From positions 1 to 57,591 of the forward strand of contig JAHEKE010000010.1 of NCBI GenBank assembly GCA_024638505.1: a stretch of DNA of 57,591 bases, written 5' to 3'. This stretch comes from Gammaproteobacteria bacterium. Its GTDB lineage: Bacteria > Pseudomonadota > Gammaproteobacteria > Arenicellales > JAANXG01. The position numbers were made by a program, and so were the translations under genes. The notes below the pieces were generated by a model, which was given only the letters and a program-made list of their open reading frames with translations, was not told the origin of the DNA and did not search any database. Shown in pieces: positions 43,842 through 52,821 of this stretch (positions within the stretch are counted from its first letter, which is position 1; every line of letters begins with the position of its first letter).

Positions 43842-44981
43842 TTGAGAAAACACTCGCCTAGAACGATTCTTGCCCAGGCAGGGCATTTCGTGGATAGCGT
43901 GACTGGTGCGGTTACGCCGCCTATCCATCCCTCGACAACGTATGCGCGAGATGATGACTATGAACCGATTGGCGACTATGTCTATAGCCGCACTCAGAAT
44001 CCCACCTACGATCAAGTTGAACACCTAGCCGCCGAGCTTGACGGTGGCGCCGAAGCAAGGCTGTTCTCGTCTGGCATGGCTGCCATATCCGCCGTATTTG
44101 AGACTGTTGGCATCGGTCAGCATATTGCGGCACCTACGATCATGTACCACAGCGCGCAGGATTGGCTGAGAAGAATCGCCGAAAAACGAAACATTGGTCT
44201 GACCCTCTTTAACGCAGCCGACCCGGACGCTCTGCGGCAAGCGATCAAACCTGGCGAGACAGTCATCTTGTGGGTGGAGACACCGGCCAATCCTACGTGG
44301 GACGTCATAGACATTGCTGAAGCGGCAGCTGCTGCCCATGACGCTGGCGCTGTTCTTGGCGTGGACTGCACTGTCTCCACTCCGATCACGACACGGGCTT
44401 TGGACCTTGGGGCAGATATCGTTTTCCATTCAGCAACGAAGTATCTGAACGGACACAGTGATTTAACCGCCGGCATTTTGGTGACCCGGGAAGCTGACCC
44501 GCGTTGGGAAGAGATCAAGTTTATTCGTAAACATGTTGGTGGCGTCTTGGGCGCCTTCGAATCATGGCTGCTACTCCGTGGCATGCGTACGCTTGCAATA
44601 AGATTTGAACGCGCTTCGAGTAATGCGCTGAAGATTGCTCAGTATTTTGAAAGCCACCCAAAAATTGATGCGGTGCTGTATCCAGGGTTGGAGAGCCACC
44701 CAGGGCACGAAATCGCTAAGCGCCAGATGACTAATGGTTTTGGGGGTATGCTGTCGCTTTGCGTGAAGGGAGGTGCAATGGCGGCAAAAGCGATAGCCAC
44801 GAGGCTGAAGCTATTCGTGTCTGCGACCTCGCTTGGCGGTGTTGAGAGCCTGGTTGAGCATCGCGCCACTGTGGAAGGCCCGTTGAGTCAGGTCCAGCCA
44901 AATCTGTTGAGACTGTCGGTTGGTATAGAGGACGTCGACGATCTGATCGCAGATTTAAAGCAAGCCTTCGACACCATCTAA
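43842..44981 (+). CDS. Cystathionine gamma-synthase/beta-lyase family PLP enzyme
   Basis: A 379-residue enzyme of the MetB/MetC/MdeA family. The PLP lysine is K200 (FHSATKYLNGHSD); YSRTQNPTYDQVE and FSSGMAAISAVFE hold the phosphate-binding loop. The start is TTG at 43842 with a strong AAGGAGG site. Which of C-S lyase, gamma-synthase or methionine gamma-lyase activity it has cannot be read from sequence. With MetY and DmdA it completes a sulfur-amino-acid set. No regulator is adjacent. Confidence 0.87.
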   Translation: MRKHSPRTILAQAGHFVDSVTGAVTPPIHPSTTYARDDDYEPIGDYVYSRTQNPTYDQVEHLAAELDGGAEARLFSSGMAAISAVFETVGIGQHIAAPTIMYHSAQDWLRRIAEKRNIGLTLFNAADPDALRQAIKPGETVILWVETPANPTWDVIDIAEAAAAAHDAGAVLGVDCTVSTPITTRALDLGADIVFHSATKYLNGHSDLTAGILVTREADPRWEEIKFIRKHVGGVLGAFESWLLLRGMRTLAIRFERASSNALKIAQYFESHPKIDAVLYPGLESHPGHEIAKRQMTNGFGGMLSLCVKGGAMAAKAIATRLKLFVSATSLGGVESLVEHRATVEGPLSQVQPNLLRLSVGIEDVDDLIADLKQAFDTI

Positions 44982-45100
44982 AGTGGTTTGCTAATGGATT
45001 CCACCTGCGCGGACTTAAGGCGATTGAAACTGGTGTTTGGACTGCCGTAAAGCAGAAAAAATGCGTGTGACATCTTCATCTATCGTTACTGCTCTTTTAT

Positions 45101-45125
45101 GGACCGCTGCTGAGCGCAGCGGTCC
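45101..45125. repeat. Perfect 10-bp inverted repeat (hairpin)
   Basis: GGACCGCTGC and GCAGCGGTCC flank the loop TGAGC. It lies in the 265-base gap between two convergent genes, where a bidirectional terminator would be expected. Neither side has a full T tract, though a CTTTTAT stretch lies just before the stem. Confidence 0.6.
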
Positions 45126-45246
45126 TAATCCCGGCATTTACTTGGCTTTTGCTGGTGCACGTATTCGGCAAAATCGGCGCGACGGGTGGCTGTTCCAGAG
45201 GCCTCTTCTGGCGCTGTAGATGCTCCAAAACTGCAAACCGGATCGC

Positions 45247-45708
45247 TTAATTTAGGACGAGCTTCAATCCAATATGGCTTGCGCTAAAGCCCAATGATTC
45301 ATAAAACCTCAAAGCATCGGGGCGCGCTTTGTCGGTTGTCAGTTGGACCAGACCGCACCCGTGATTTCGGCATTCTTCAATTGCCCATTCAATCAGCATC
45401 CTGCCTAATCCGCTTCCTCGCCTCGAGGAGGCGATGCGAACGCTCTCTATCTGGCCCCGCCAGAGCCCCGCGCGTGATAGGCCAGGGATAAAACTGAGCT
45501 GCAAGCATCCCACCAATGTGCCACTTTGCTCAACGACCGCGAGAAATTGGTTTGGATCACTATCAATAGCAGCGAAGGCCTGTGCATATTTTACGTCAGG
45601 CGGTGGACCAGGCGTTTCACGCAGCCTTCCAAGTTCGTCGTCTACAAGCAGTTTGACAATCTGTGGCAGGTCGGCGGCTGTCGCCCGTCGAAATTGAGTA
45701 TTTTCCAT
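45247..45708 (-). CDS. GNAT-family N-acetyltransferase
   Basis: About 153 residues from ATG 45708. FRRATAADLPQIVKLLVDDE, the acetyl-CoA loop SSRRGSGLGRMLIEWAIEE (R-R-G-S-G-L-G) and RFYESLGFSASHIGL define the GNAT fold. Closest in outline to small acetyltransferases of unknown amine substrates. Monocistronic; ends 122 bases from the hairpin. Confidence 0.87.
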   Translation of the reverse strand: MENTQFRRATAADLPQIVKLLVDDELGRLRETPGPPPDVKYAQAFAAIDSDPNQFLAVVEQSGTLVGCLQLSFIPGLSRAGLWRGQIESVRIASSRRGSGLGRMLIEWAIEECRNHGCGLVQLTTDKARPDALRFYESLGFSASHIGLKLVLN

Positions 45709-46059
45709 CGTCAAAATCTTGGCTTTAAAACCAACGATTACAACGTAATATTACTATCCCCCTTTGTAAAGGCGCGGGGCATAAAGTATTCAGGCTTGTT
45801 TTCGAATTGTCATGTAAAGGAGCTCGATGAGTCGCCACAACGCCGAAAGTTAATCCGCATCCATAGCGCCAGAGAAGCCGCCCGCTCCTGCGTAAGCCTA
45901 GGCCAACCACGGTCTTTGGATCAAAGTCTTGGGCGTTTTTGTTGAACACGATTGCACGGATCTCTAGGAATCATATCTTGATCTAGAACAAGTTATTTGA
46001 CTGGTAATTTTGGTAATTTAGATAACGTGTATTAAACGCAAAAAGCGAGGAGTTTGACT
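45709..46059. other. Intergenic region before the dodecin gene
   Basis: About 350 AT-rich bases between divergent genes. It holds the probable dodecin promoter; other open frames here have no protein character. Confidence 0.4.
45997..46026 (+). promoter_or_regulatory. Possible sigma-70 promoter of the dodecin gene
   Basis: TTGACT at 45997-46002, an 18-base spacer, then GATAAC at 46021-46026, about 34 bases before the start codon. The hexamers match 5 and 4 of 6 positions. Confidence 0.35.
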
Positions 46060-46260
46060 ATGTCTATAGCTAAAGTTATTGAAGTCAGCGCAGAATCCAA
46101 AAAAAGCTTCGAAGATGCCGTTAAAGAAGGAATAAAGACTGCCGCTAAAACAGTACACGGCATTAAGAGTGCGTGGGTCAAAGAACAACAGGTCGTGGTG
46201 GATAAAGGTGAAGTCGTAAAATATCGAGTGGACATGAAAGTCACGTTTATTCTGGATTGA
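46060..46260 (+). CDS. Dodecin family flavin-binding protein
   Basis: A 66-residue dodecin. MSIAKVIEVSAESKKSFEDA, the central SAWVKEQQVVVDKGEV and the end YRVDMKVTFILD are family hallmarks; W37 or so is the flavin-stacking Trp. Twelve subunits form a hollow sphere that stores riboflavin or FMN. GAGGAG lies 7 bases before the ATG. The cytochrome gene follows 23 bases on, possibly in one transcript. Confidence 0.9.
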   Translation: MSIAKVIEVSAESKKSFEDAVKEGIKTAAKTVHGIKSAWVKEQQVVVDKGEVVKYRVDMKVTFILD

Positions 46261-46283
46261 TCGAGCTCAATCGGGGTGGCTCT

Positions 46284-46853
46284 ATGAAGAAGGCCTGGAA
46301 CAAAGTACCTGCTGCGGGCGCCTTCTGCATTCTCGCCGGCTTTGTGTTGGTGTCTTTCGATACAGTGTTTGCCCAGAATCAAGCGACACCACCGTGTTGT
46401 GTTGATAGATGGGACCCGGAGTGGACCGAGCGAAGCATGTGGGCACCCGGTGCGATGGGGCCGGGACAGTTGCAGCGAATGGCGAGACACTGGACATTCA
46501 TCCATGGAGGTTTACCGTTTGAGTACCGCGGCCTGTGGAGTACACTCGAACAGACGCCGGACGTGGTGAAAGCCGGTGCCAGGCTCTATCAGCAACAATG
46601 TTCGGAATGTCACGGCACACAAGGTATGGGCGACGGGGACGCAGCCAGAGCGCTCACTCCCTCACCTGCGCTCTTGGCCTACTTGATACAGATGCCCATG
46701 TCCGTTGATGAGTATTTGATGTGGTCAATTGCTGAGGGGGGGGAGGAGCTCAAAACAGACATGCCCGCGTTTAAAGATAAACTGTCACGAGAGGATATTT
46801 GGAAGATTATCGCCTTCATGCGTGCAGGATTTCCCGAGATGGCGGCGGAGTAG
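46284..46853 (+). CDS. Exported c-type cytochrome
   Basis: A 189-residue monoheme cytochrome c. A signal peptide covers about 1-32 (AFCILAGFVLVSFDTVFAQ). The heme site is C106-SE-C109-H110 and the likely axial Met is M160 in TDMPAF. Between them is CHGTQGMGDGDAA and an LLAYLIQMPMSVDEYL helix. Before the heme lies a conserved-looking QRMARHWTFIHGGLPFEYRG block and an early Cys-Cys (PPCCVDRW) that might bind metal or form disulfides. Likely periplasmic electron carrier; partner oxidase not encoded here. Starts at ATG 46284 after a weak GGGGTGG site. Confidence 0.87.
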   Translation: MKKAWNKVPAAGAFCILAGFVLVSFDTVFAQNQATPPCCVDRWDPEWTERSMWAPGAMGPGQLQRMARHWTFIHGGLPFEYRGLWSTLEQTPDVVKAGARLYQQQCSECHGTQGMGDGDAARALTPSPALLAYLIQMPMSVDEYLMWSIAEGGEELKTDMPAFKDKLSREDIWKIIAFMRAGFPEMAAE

Positions 46854-46896
46854 GGTTATAAGATAGTTAAGGCGCTCATGGCGCAGCATTTGTACT

Positions 46897-47388
46897 TCAC
46901 GCCATTCGATACAGTTCAATCAGATAATGTACGTCCGCGTCTGCTCGATGCGCGTTCCCGCCCGCTCGTTTGCGTGCCTTCTCGCTCAATATCTCATACT
47001 GTCGAGCACCAAGCCCCAGGTCAAAACAATATTCCTGTAGACTGGCGAGCGTGAACGTCGGTGAATCATCCGCGGCTTCGAACAGGCGTTGCAGCCAAAA
47101 TATGTCGTAAACCAAACCGTCACAAAAGACTACTTGATCAGAAAGTTGGGCGTTCATCCGTTCACACACCCAAACCAGGTCACGCCCCTCACGTTCCAGA
47201 CTGGCGAATGAAATCCCATGCAGGTGTTCTGCAGCAATGTCCCATACCCCCTTGTGTACCCATTCTCGAGCGGGATGAATCAAATAACATTCAATCTCTT
47301 CAGTGGGCAAGCTCCACGCAACTTCAATCGGATAACTGCCCGCACCAAAACCTGAAGCCTCGAAATCGAGGAAGCAGGGTAAAGCCAC
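46897..47388 (-). CDS. DEDDh 3'-5' exonuclease-like protein
   Basis: About 163 residues from GTG 47388 (the frame is open to a TTG at 47472). CFLDFEASGFG holds the first Asp-Glu pair (D8, E10), VVFCDGLVYD the middle Asp, and HRADADVHYLIELY the H-x-A-x2-D end of the DEDDh type. It resembles DnaQ/RNase T-like nucleases in minimal form. Its role, such as RNA trimming or DNA repair, is unknown. Confidence 0.75.
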   Translation of the reverse strand: MALPCFLDFEASGFGAGSYPIEVAWSLPTEEIECYLIHPAREWVHKGVWDIAAEHLHGISFASLEREGRDLVWVCERMNAQLSDQVVFCDGLVYDIFWLQRLFEAADDSPTFTLASLQEYCFDLGLGARQYEILSEKARKRAGGNAHRADADVHYLIELYRMA

Positions 47389-47492
47389 GTGGTTGGTAAA
47401 AATGCGCAAAGGGTAAATACCTGATTCAAGTTTTAGAAACGTTAAGGGAAACGGAAAAACATATCTTAACAAACGGCTAATCGTAAACTCGA

Positions 47493-47576
47493 ATGGTTAG
47501 TGCGGCACAACGCATCGCTGAACTGAATCGCGAGATTAAGCAGATAGCCGATAGTGATGCCACTTATTCACAATAA
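47493..47576 (+). pseudogene. Coiled-coil frame interrupted by an in-frame stop
   Basis: ATG 47493 opens 27 codons (SAAQRIAELNREIKQIADSD) to a TAA at 47574-47576. The same frame then continues, without another stop for some 30 codons, as RHESALRETKAYRRQI. The continuous helix-like character across the stop suggests a nonsense mutation in a small coiled-coil protein. No family is recognised. Confidence 0.25.
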
Positions 47577-47827
47577 AGACATGAAAGTGCCTTGCGTGAA
47601 ACTAAAGCCTACCGCCGTCAAATTACAGCAAGCGATATTTTGGATGAAATAGGGTGGGTCCCGCGTCCCAGACCCCTCAGCGTCAAACGATTTGCCGCAC
47701 TCAGATTGTTTGCTCACGCGGGCATTGTGCGCATGAGTTCCTCCCATGCGTCCAAGAGCTGCTGTGATCAGGCACCGTTACAGCATGCCCGGTTGCGGCC
47801 GCCGTGCATCAGGTGCACACTCCGCCA

Positions 47828-48751
47828 ATGGCGATCGGTACCTCAATTCCACACGCGATAGATTCACGGCGCAGCTATGCGATGTTGCTGATGGTAGTGG
47901 GTTCGGTAGTGATCAGTTTTGGCGGTCTGGTACAGCGCAACATCGAGTTTGCCGACCCGTGGGAGATCAGTTTTTACCGCGCAATCGGTATGCTCGGTGC
48001 GATTGTTGTGATTATCGGATTTAATTATCGCGGCCGCCTGTTGAGTACGATGACCGGCATAGGCGGGTTAGGCCTACTCGCCAGTGCGCTGGTGTCCGTC
48101 GCCGGTATTGGTTTTGTTCAGGCGTTGGCCCACACATCGGTGGCCAATGCGCTGTTTATTCTCGGCGCTATTCCTTTTCTTGCAGCATTATTTGCACGAT
48201 TGTTTCTCGGCGAAAAGTTGCGCCGTGCGACACTGATTACCATGATGGGCGCCGCCGTGGGGCTGGGCATCATGGTAGGACGAGGGCTTAGTGTCGGTAC
48301 CGGGTTCGGTAACGCGATGGCGTTGTTGACGGCGATCAGTTTTGCGCTTTTTGCCGTTATCGTAAGGTATAAGCGCCAGAGCGAGATGTTGCCGGTACTG
48401 CTGCTGTCGTCAGTCTTTATTGTAGTGATTTCCCTGTTGATTAAGATGGGGAATATTGTTATTCCCCTGCGGGATATTTTGCTGTGCCTGTTCTGGGGTG
48501 GCTGCCTGTCCGGCTTTGTTAACTGGATGTTCATTATTGCGTCGCGCCATCTGGCCGCAGCGGAGGTCACGCTGATTATGTTGCTGGAATTTTCACTGGG
48601 ACCGGTCTGGGTATGGCTGTTTATTGGCGAAACGCCGTCGATCTGGACGGTGATCGGCGGCAGCCTGATTATCTTGGCGGTGGCACTGCGGGCTGCTTTT
48701 GAGCTGGCCACCAAACCCAAACCTGAACAGACAGCGAGTGGGCCTATCTAA
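47828..48751 (+). CDS. EamA/DMT-family transporter
   Basis: About 307 residues from ATG 47828 (GTG at 47804 is the alternative). Ten transmembrane helices form two EamA repeats; GGLVQRNIEFADPWEISFYRA is the loop after helix 1 and FLGEKLRRATLITMMGAAVGL ends the first repeat. The family exports amino acids or small metabolites; substrate unknown. Convergent with a second EamA gene 30 bases away. Confidence 0.88.
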   Translation: MAIGTSIPHAIDSRRSYAMLLMVVGSVVISFGGLVQRNIEFADPWEISFYRAIGMLGAIVVIIGFNYRGRLLSTMTGIGGLGLLASALVSVAGIGFVQALAHTSVANALFILGAIPFLAALFARLFLGEKLRRATLITMMGAAVGLGIMVGRGLSVGTGFGNAMALLTAISFALFAVIVRYKRQSEMLPVLLLSSVFIVVISLLIKMGNIVIPLRDILLCLFWGGCLSGFVNWMFIIASRHLAAAEVTLIMLLEFSLGPVWVWLFIGETPSIWTVIGGSLIILAVALRAAFELATKPKPEQTASGPI

Positions 48752-48781
48752 GTTTATAGACGCTTGCACCTCCTCCAATAC

Positions 48782-49684
48782 TCAGTGGGAGTTTTGTACC
48801 TCATTCACTTTCCGGGTAACTCGTTCCCGGTGAAAAATGTACAACCCACTGCCTATGATCAAGCACGCTCCAATCAGGGTCCATCGGTCGGGCAGGTCAC
48901 TGAACAGGACATAGCCGAACAGCGATGCCCAGATCAGGGAAGTGTAACTGAACGGTGCGACCACTGATGCGGGCGCGCTCCGAAAGGCGCGGATAAGACA
49001 GAGGTGACCAACACCGCCGGCCACACCCAGCGAAACAAGCAAAAGATAATCAGATAACTCTACTGATTGCCAGTGAAACGGAACCACAACCGTCATCACC
49101 AGGGCGCCAACCAGCCCGGTGTAGAACAACGACGTGATGGGGCTATCGTATAGTCGTACCTTGCGCGTGTAGATCTGATAGAAGGCGTGAGTAAAGGCCG
49201 CGGCCAGAACGAACACCATGCTCCAGTCAAAACCCTGAAGCCCGGGTCTGACCACGATAACAGCGCCGACGAAGCCGGCGGCCACACCCGCCCAGCGCCG
49301 TACACCGACCTTCTCCGCGAGCAGGAAGATGGACAAAATGGTTACGAATATCGGCGACACAAACATGATGGTCGCGGCCGTCGCCAGGGGCAGCAAATGC
49401 ACTCCGACAAAGAAAAGCACAGTAGTGGTCAGCATGAAAAGAGATCGCGAACACTGTAAAACGATCGATTGACTCCTGATCTGGAGGCGGGCATTCAATC
49501 CCATCGCGATCAGCACAACGATGACGTGAAAAAAGAATCGTGCCCACACCACTTGCGCCACCGGGTAACTCTGCATCAGATATTTCGCCATCGCATCGAG
49601 TGACACGAACCAGAACATCGTGACCAGCATCCAGGCAATGCCTACAAGCGGCCTGTCTGCGTTTTCTATATTGGGAGAAGACAT
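48782..49684 (-). CDS. EamA/DMT-family transporter
   Basis: A 300-residue inner-membrane protein with ten predicted helices in two EamA repeats (LVGIAWMLVTMFWFVSLDAM and the second repeat starting near GFDWSMVFVLAAAFTHAFYQ). ALAMVPM-like and LLAEKVGVRRWAGVAAGFVG motifs end each half. ATG at 49684. Tail-to-tail with another EamA gene; the two are clearly not recent duplicates of each other. Substrate unknown. Confidence 0.9.
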   Translation of the reverse strand: MSSPNIENADRPLVGIAWMLVTMFWFVSLDAMAKYLMQSYPVAQVVWARFFFHVIVVLIAMGLNARLQIRSQSIVLQCSRSLFMLTTTVLFFVGVHLLPLATAATIMFVSPIFVTILSIFLLAEKVGVRRWAGVAAGFVGAVIVVRPGLQGFDWSMVFVLAAAFTHAFYQIYTRKVRLYDSPITSLFYTGLVGALVMTVVVPFHWQSVELSDYLLLVSLGVAGGVGHLCLIRAFRSAPASVVAPFSYTSLIWASLFGYVLFSDLPDRWTLIGACLIIGSGLYIFHRERVTRKVNEVQNSH

Positions 49685-50488
49685 CCATAAATACTAATCG
49701 ATGATTGAGGCACGGTGGCCAACAAAAATCAACGGGCGGCAGGTAATGGCGGCAAAGCGGTCCGCTGAAAATACGTCTGTTTCAACCCAAATATTCTTGG
49801 TTTGACTGGCTTTGAACGGTCACCAGATCTCCCGCCATGGTTGGGGTGGAAGTAGCGAATAGCATCTGGAGGAACGATGACCATGCCCTGAACCAGTAAA
49901 GACAATATCATTCTTGCTTCACTTAAATAAGTGATGCTGTTTTGTGAATCTCCCGGATGTTTCCTAAGCCCGTAACGCGCTAAGGACAAACAGAAATAAC
50001 CATGTCAGCAAAACCGCACCACCAACAGCTAACAATGTCAGCCAAGGCCACCAATTCAAAACCTTTTGCTGTTCCTGAGTAAGGCTTTGGCTATTCCGTT
50101 TCATACAATTGAGATTAAAGTATCAATATGACAGCCTCATTACAGAATTGTGGAGGATGCGGCAGCTTGAACATCATGCTTTCAGCTCAGACCTAACCTG
50201 GCACTCCACTTTACTGGTGATTATTCGAAATCCAGGAAAGGGGACTCTAGATAGAGCTGCTGCATTGCAACAGGATTTGACCTAGGGGTCCGCTCATGGT
50301 TTGCAAAGCGGTCCCATCACCAATTGCTTGGTTCAGCGGAAGCTGGCAAGGGAGTGCATCAATTCTATTGTTTCACATTTACCGCATGCTGCTCTGCCAA
50401 AAGTTGAGGGATAAAATCCGACAGCGTGTAACGATGCGCAGTTTAAACTTGAAATGAGGGTTGGGTGTTGAGTTTCGGTGCATTATTT
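49685..50488. other. Intergenic region between two EamA genes
   Basis: About 800 bases holding only the frameshifted small membrane gene at 49964-50105. The remainder shows no recognisable gene, RNA or mobile element. Confidence 0.4.
49964..50105 (-). pseudogene. Frameshifted small single-span membrane protein
   Basis: From ATG 50105 the frame reads MKRNSQSLTQEQQKVLNWWP and then would continue as a clean hydrophobic helix (WLTLLAVGGAVLLTWLFLF, ending about 49964) if one T were removed near 50040. As written it passes into a polar frame and stops at codon 42. The layout (polar start with LTQ, Trp-rich, one span, about 46 residues) resembles the small membrane protein at 10334-10474. Confidence 0.35.
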
Positions 50489-51394
50489 TTAGTAACGGCG
50501 CGGCTTAACAATAGAAAGTTTCCTTGGCCGCACTAGAAATAATCCAGCCATCATCAGCAGCAATGCGGCCCATATCCAGACGCTGTGGGATTCTGAGAAA
50601 ATCAAGATTCCCCATAGTACCCCCGCCAAAGTGATTACATAGGCCATTTGGCTGGCGAATACCGGGCCACAGGTATCAACTAAGTAGATGAAAGCGCCAT
50701 AGGAAAAAATATTAATCAACGCCATTGCTATTAAAACTGCGTCTTTAAAGTCATACGGCCAACTGATCACGACAAAGCTATCCGTGACAAACACGACGGG
50801 CAACATCATGATAGTGGCCAGTATTTGCATCCCACATAAAATAGTGAACGCGTCCGTATCAAGTGGTTTTTTTATAGCGATGAATATGTTTTCAATGCAA
50901 TAAAGAAGTGATGCGAGTACAGCTATCACTACCCAGATTCTACTATTCGGATCAGGTAAGCTGGTTTCAGGGGCCGCAATCATTATGATTGAAATCAAGC
51001 CTAAAACCACACCGAGTATTCTTCGGCCATCATTACTTTCCAACCGAAAGTATAGGGCGCCCAAAAAGGTCATCATCGGCACCATTGCAAGCGCTATAGC
51101 CAATACTCCAGCGGGTACTCTCCCCGCAGCATAAAACAACAATGTTCCCGGAATCACGGTTCCGGTCACAGCGCAGACTAGGTAGAACCAAAGATGAGCT
51201 TTGTCGATCGGCAAACGTTGGCGTTTGGCGAATAGTATTGTGCCGAGTGCTACGCTGCCGATAATGGCCACCCACAAATTCAAACCAAGTGGATGAGCCC
51301 CTGACTGCACCAGAAACCTGGCGAGAGAAAAGGTGACTCCCCAAACGCCTCCGAAAATAATCAGGATGGTCCATGCCTTCAATGGGGTGATCAT
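50489..51394 (-). CDS. EamA/DMT-family transporter
   Basis: A 301-residue ten-helix EamA transporter. First repeat: FGGVWGVTFSLARFLVQSGA to LVLGLISIIMIAAPET; second repeat from WVVIAVLASLLYCIENIFIA to LLLMMAGLFLVRPR. The basic C-terminal tail (KPRRY) fits a cytoplasmic end. Third EamA gene within 4 kb. Substrate unknown. Confidence 0.88.
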   Translation of the reverse strand: MITPLKAWTILIIFGGVWGVTFSLARFLVQSGAHPLGLNLWVAIIGSVALGTILFAKRQRLPIDKAHLWFYLVCAVTGTVIPGTLLFYAAGRVPAGVLAIALAMVPMMTFLGALYFRLESNDGRRILGVVLGLISIIMIAAPETSLPDPNSRIWVVIAVLASLLYCIENIFIAIKKPLDTDAFTILCGMQILATIMMLPVVFVTDSFVVISWPYDFKDAVLIAMALINIFSYGAFIYLVDTCGPVFASQMAYVITLAGVLWGILIFSESHSVWIWAALLLMMAGLFLVRPRKLSIVKPRRY

Positions 51395-51918
51395 TGTTTA
51401 TTTTGGCATCAATAGTCGATTGATTGCGACTGTCGCAGCTGTCGCCCGCATCGGATTGGATGCATCCTGTGAATGAATCTAGTTTTCATCGGCGAGGCCT
51501 GACAGTTACCTGACATCCGTCTGCGCCTGGCGCTAATTTGATCAAAAGAGTTTCCCCTGTCCGGAGCGCGCACCATCCCCGGCTGGGTGATGCCTTCAGT
51601 TGGAACCGTACCAGCAGATGTCGTTGACGGATCCGGATGCTGGAAAGGGTCGCATTCGGTCTCTCGCACGCTTTATATACATATACTCAACAGGCGCCAG
51701 CTTTTTTACCTGCAGAACAGGCCAAAGGAATTGACTGTCGTCAACTGGGGATTATTTAAATCGACTGGCGCTGTACGTGCAGGAGGGGACATAACGAGCG
51801 GCGTTTATGACACAGGCGGTAGTCCCTCCGAATGTGCCGCTTAAACAGACCCGAGTTTTTCACTCGTCCCGTAAGCGACGATTTCGCCCTAAGCCATACC
51901 CCTCAACCCTTCGCGATG
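51395..51918. other. Intergenic region
   Basis: About 520 bases upstream of the third EamA gene and downstream of a 60-residue gene. Short frames only, without ribosome sites or protein character. Confidence 0.4.
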
Positions 51919-52101
51919 TCAGGCCGCGCGGTTACTTTCTTTTTCTAAGGTGGCAGCTAAATTTGCCGCCATTTCTTTAAGTTTCTTTAACTCTTGCTCG
52001 CAGATTACTCGGTTGAAAGTATTGGGTTCTGTCTTTGACCATTCAACAAGCGACTCGATATCGACTTCAATCATCTCCAACCATTCTTTTTTGTTGTTCA
52101 C
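51919..52101 (-). CDS. Small helical protein of unknown function
   Basis: About 60 residues from a GTG at 52101, five bases after a perfect AGGAGG site (a GTG at 52107 overlaps that site and is unlikely). The sequence is charged and helical (EWLEMIEVDIESLVEWSKTE, then ELKKLKEMAANLAATLE). No family recognised. The strong ribosome site supports it being real. Confidence 0.55.
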   Translation of the reverse strand: MNNKKEWLEMIEVDIESLVEWSKTEPNTFNRVICEQELKKLKEMAANLAATLEKESNRAA

Positions 52102-52229
52102 AATCACCTCCTAATTGGTTCGAGGTTTTTATCTTTTTTATGCTGCAGCAGGGCATTATCCGAACCTCGATGTCGGTAGATTGCTCAGTTTACTACAGAA
52201 TTTCTGTAATTAATGCAACTAAAAAGCAA

Positions 52230-52565
52230 TCACAGATACATGCGGGAGTCGCAATTTACCCCATGAATTTGTAACAAATCGTGCTCGCTCGGATGACGCT
52301 GAGCAGCCAAAATCCGCCATTCGAGCTTTACTTGATGCGGCGTTACACCGACATGGTAAAGCTGATGAGCCCACAGACCCCCGGTGCTGTCCTTTGCACA
52401 AGCTTCCATCCCCACTTCACCTCCAGGCTCCCACTTATCCAGTATCGCCTTTACCCATTTCCCCCGGCTCAGCCGGCGTTGCCACACCACCTTCTCAGCT
52501 CGATCTACACCGTGTACAAGAAATACATTCTTTGCTAAATCCACACCAACTCGCGTAATCTTCAT
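52230..52565 (-). pseudogene. IS110-family transposase, N-terminal fragment
   Basis: A 111-residue frame whose first 65 residues (VGVDLAKNVFLVHGVDRAEK, WEPGGEVGMEACA) are the N-terminal RuvC-like DEDD domain of IS110-type transposases. After AHQLYHVGVTPHQVK the family sequence fades, and the C-terminal Ser-containing half is missing. IS110 elements lack terminal inverted repeats, so exact element ends cannot be set; the 52566-52700 DNA upstream may be its left flank. Confidence 0.8.
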
Positions 52566-52821
52566 CTTGGACTTCTCCTCTTCTTGTGACTGTGATCAGA
52601 AAATCCAGTCTGGCACATCGCGATGCCGTATAGAGAGGAAAAGTCCAACCCATTGCTCCTGCCTGCAAAGCGGCCTAATTGATAACTCCCTACTTCAGAG
52701 CCGGCATTCTTGGATCGATTCGGCTCAGAACTGCCCAAAAGCTGACCAATAGTGATTTAGGAATGCTAAATTGAATGATTGTCAGGGTTACATCCTCGGC
52801 ACGTTCTCATAAGATGGAGTT

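Noticed and set aside
51587-51844. 85-codon plus-strand frame upstream of the 60-residue gene
   Set aside because: No ribosome site and composition unlike a folded protein.
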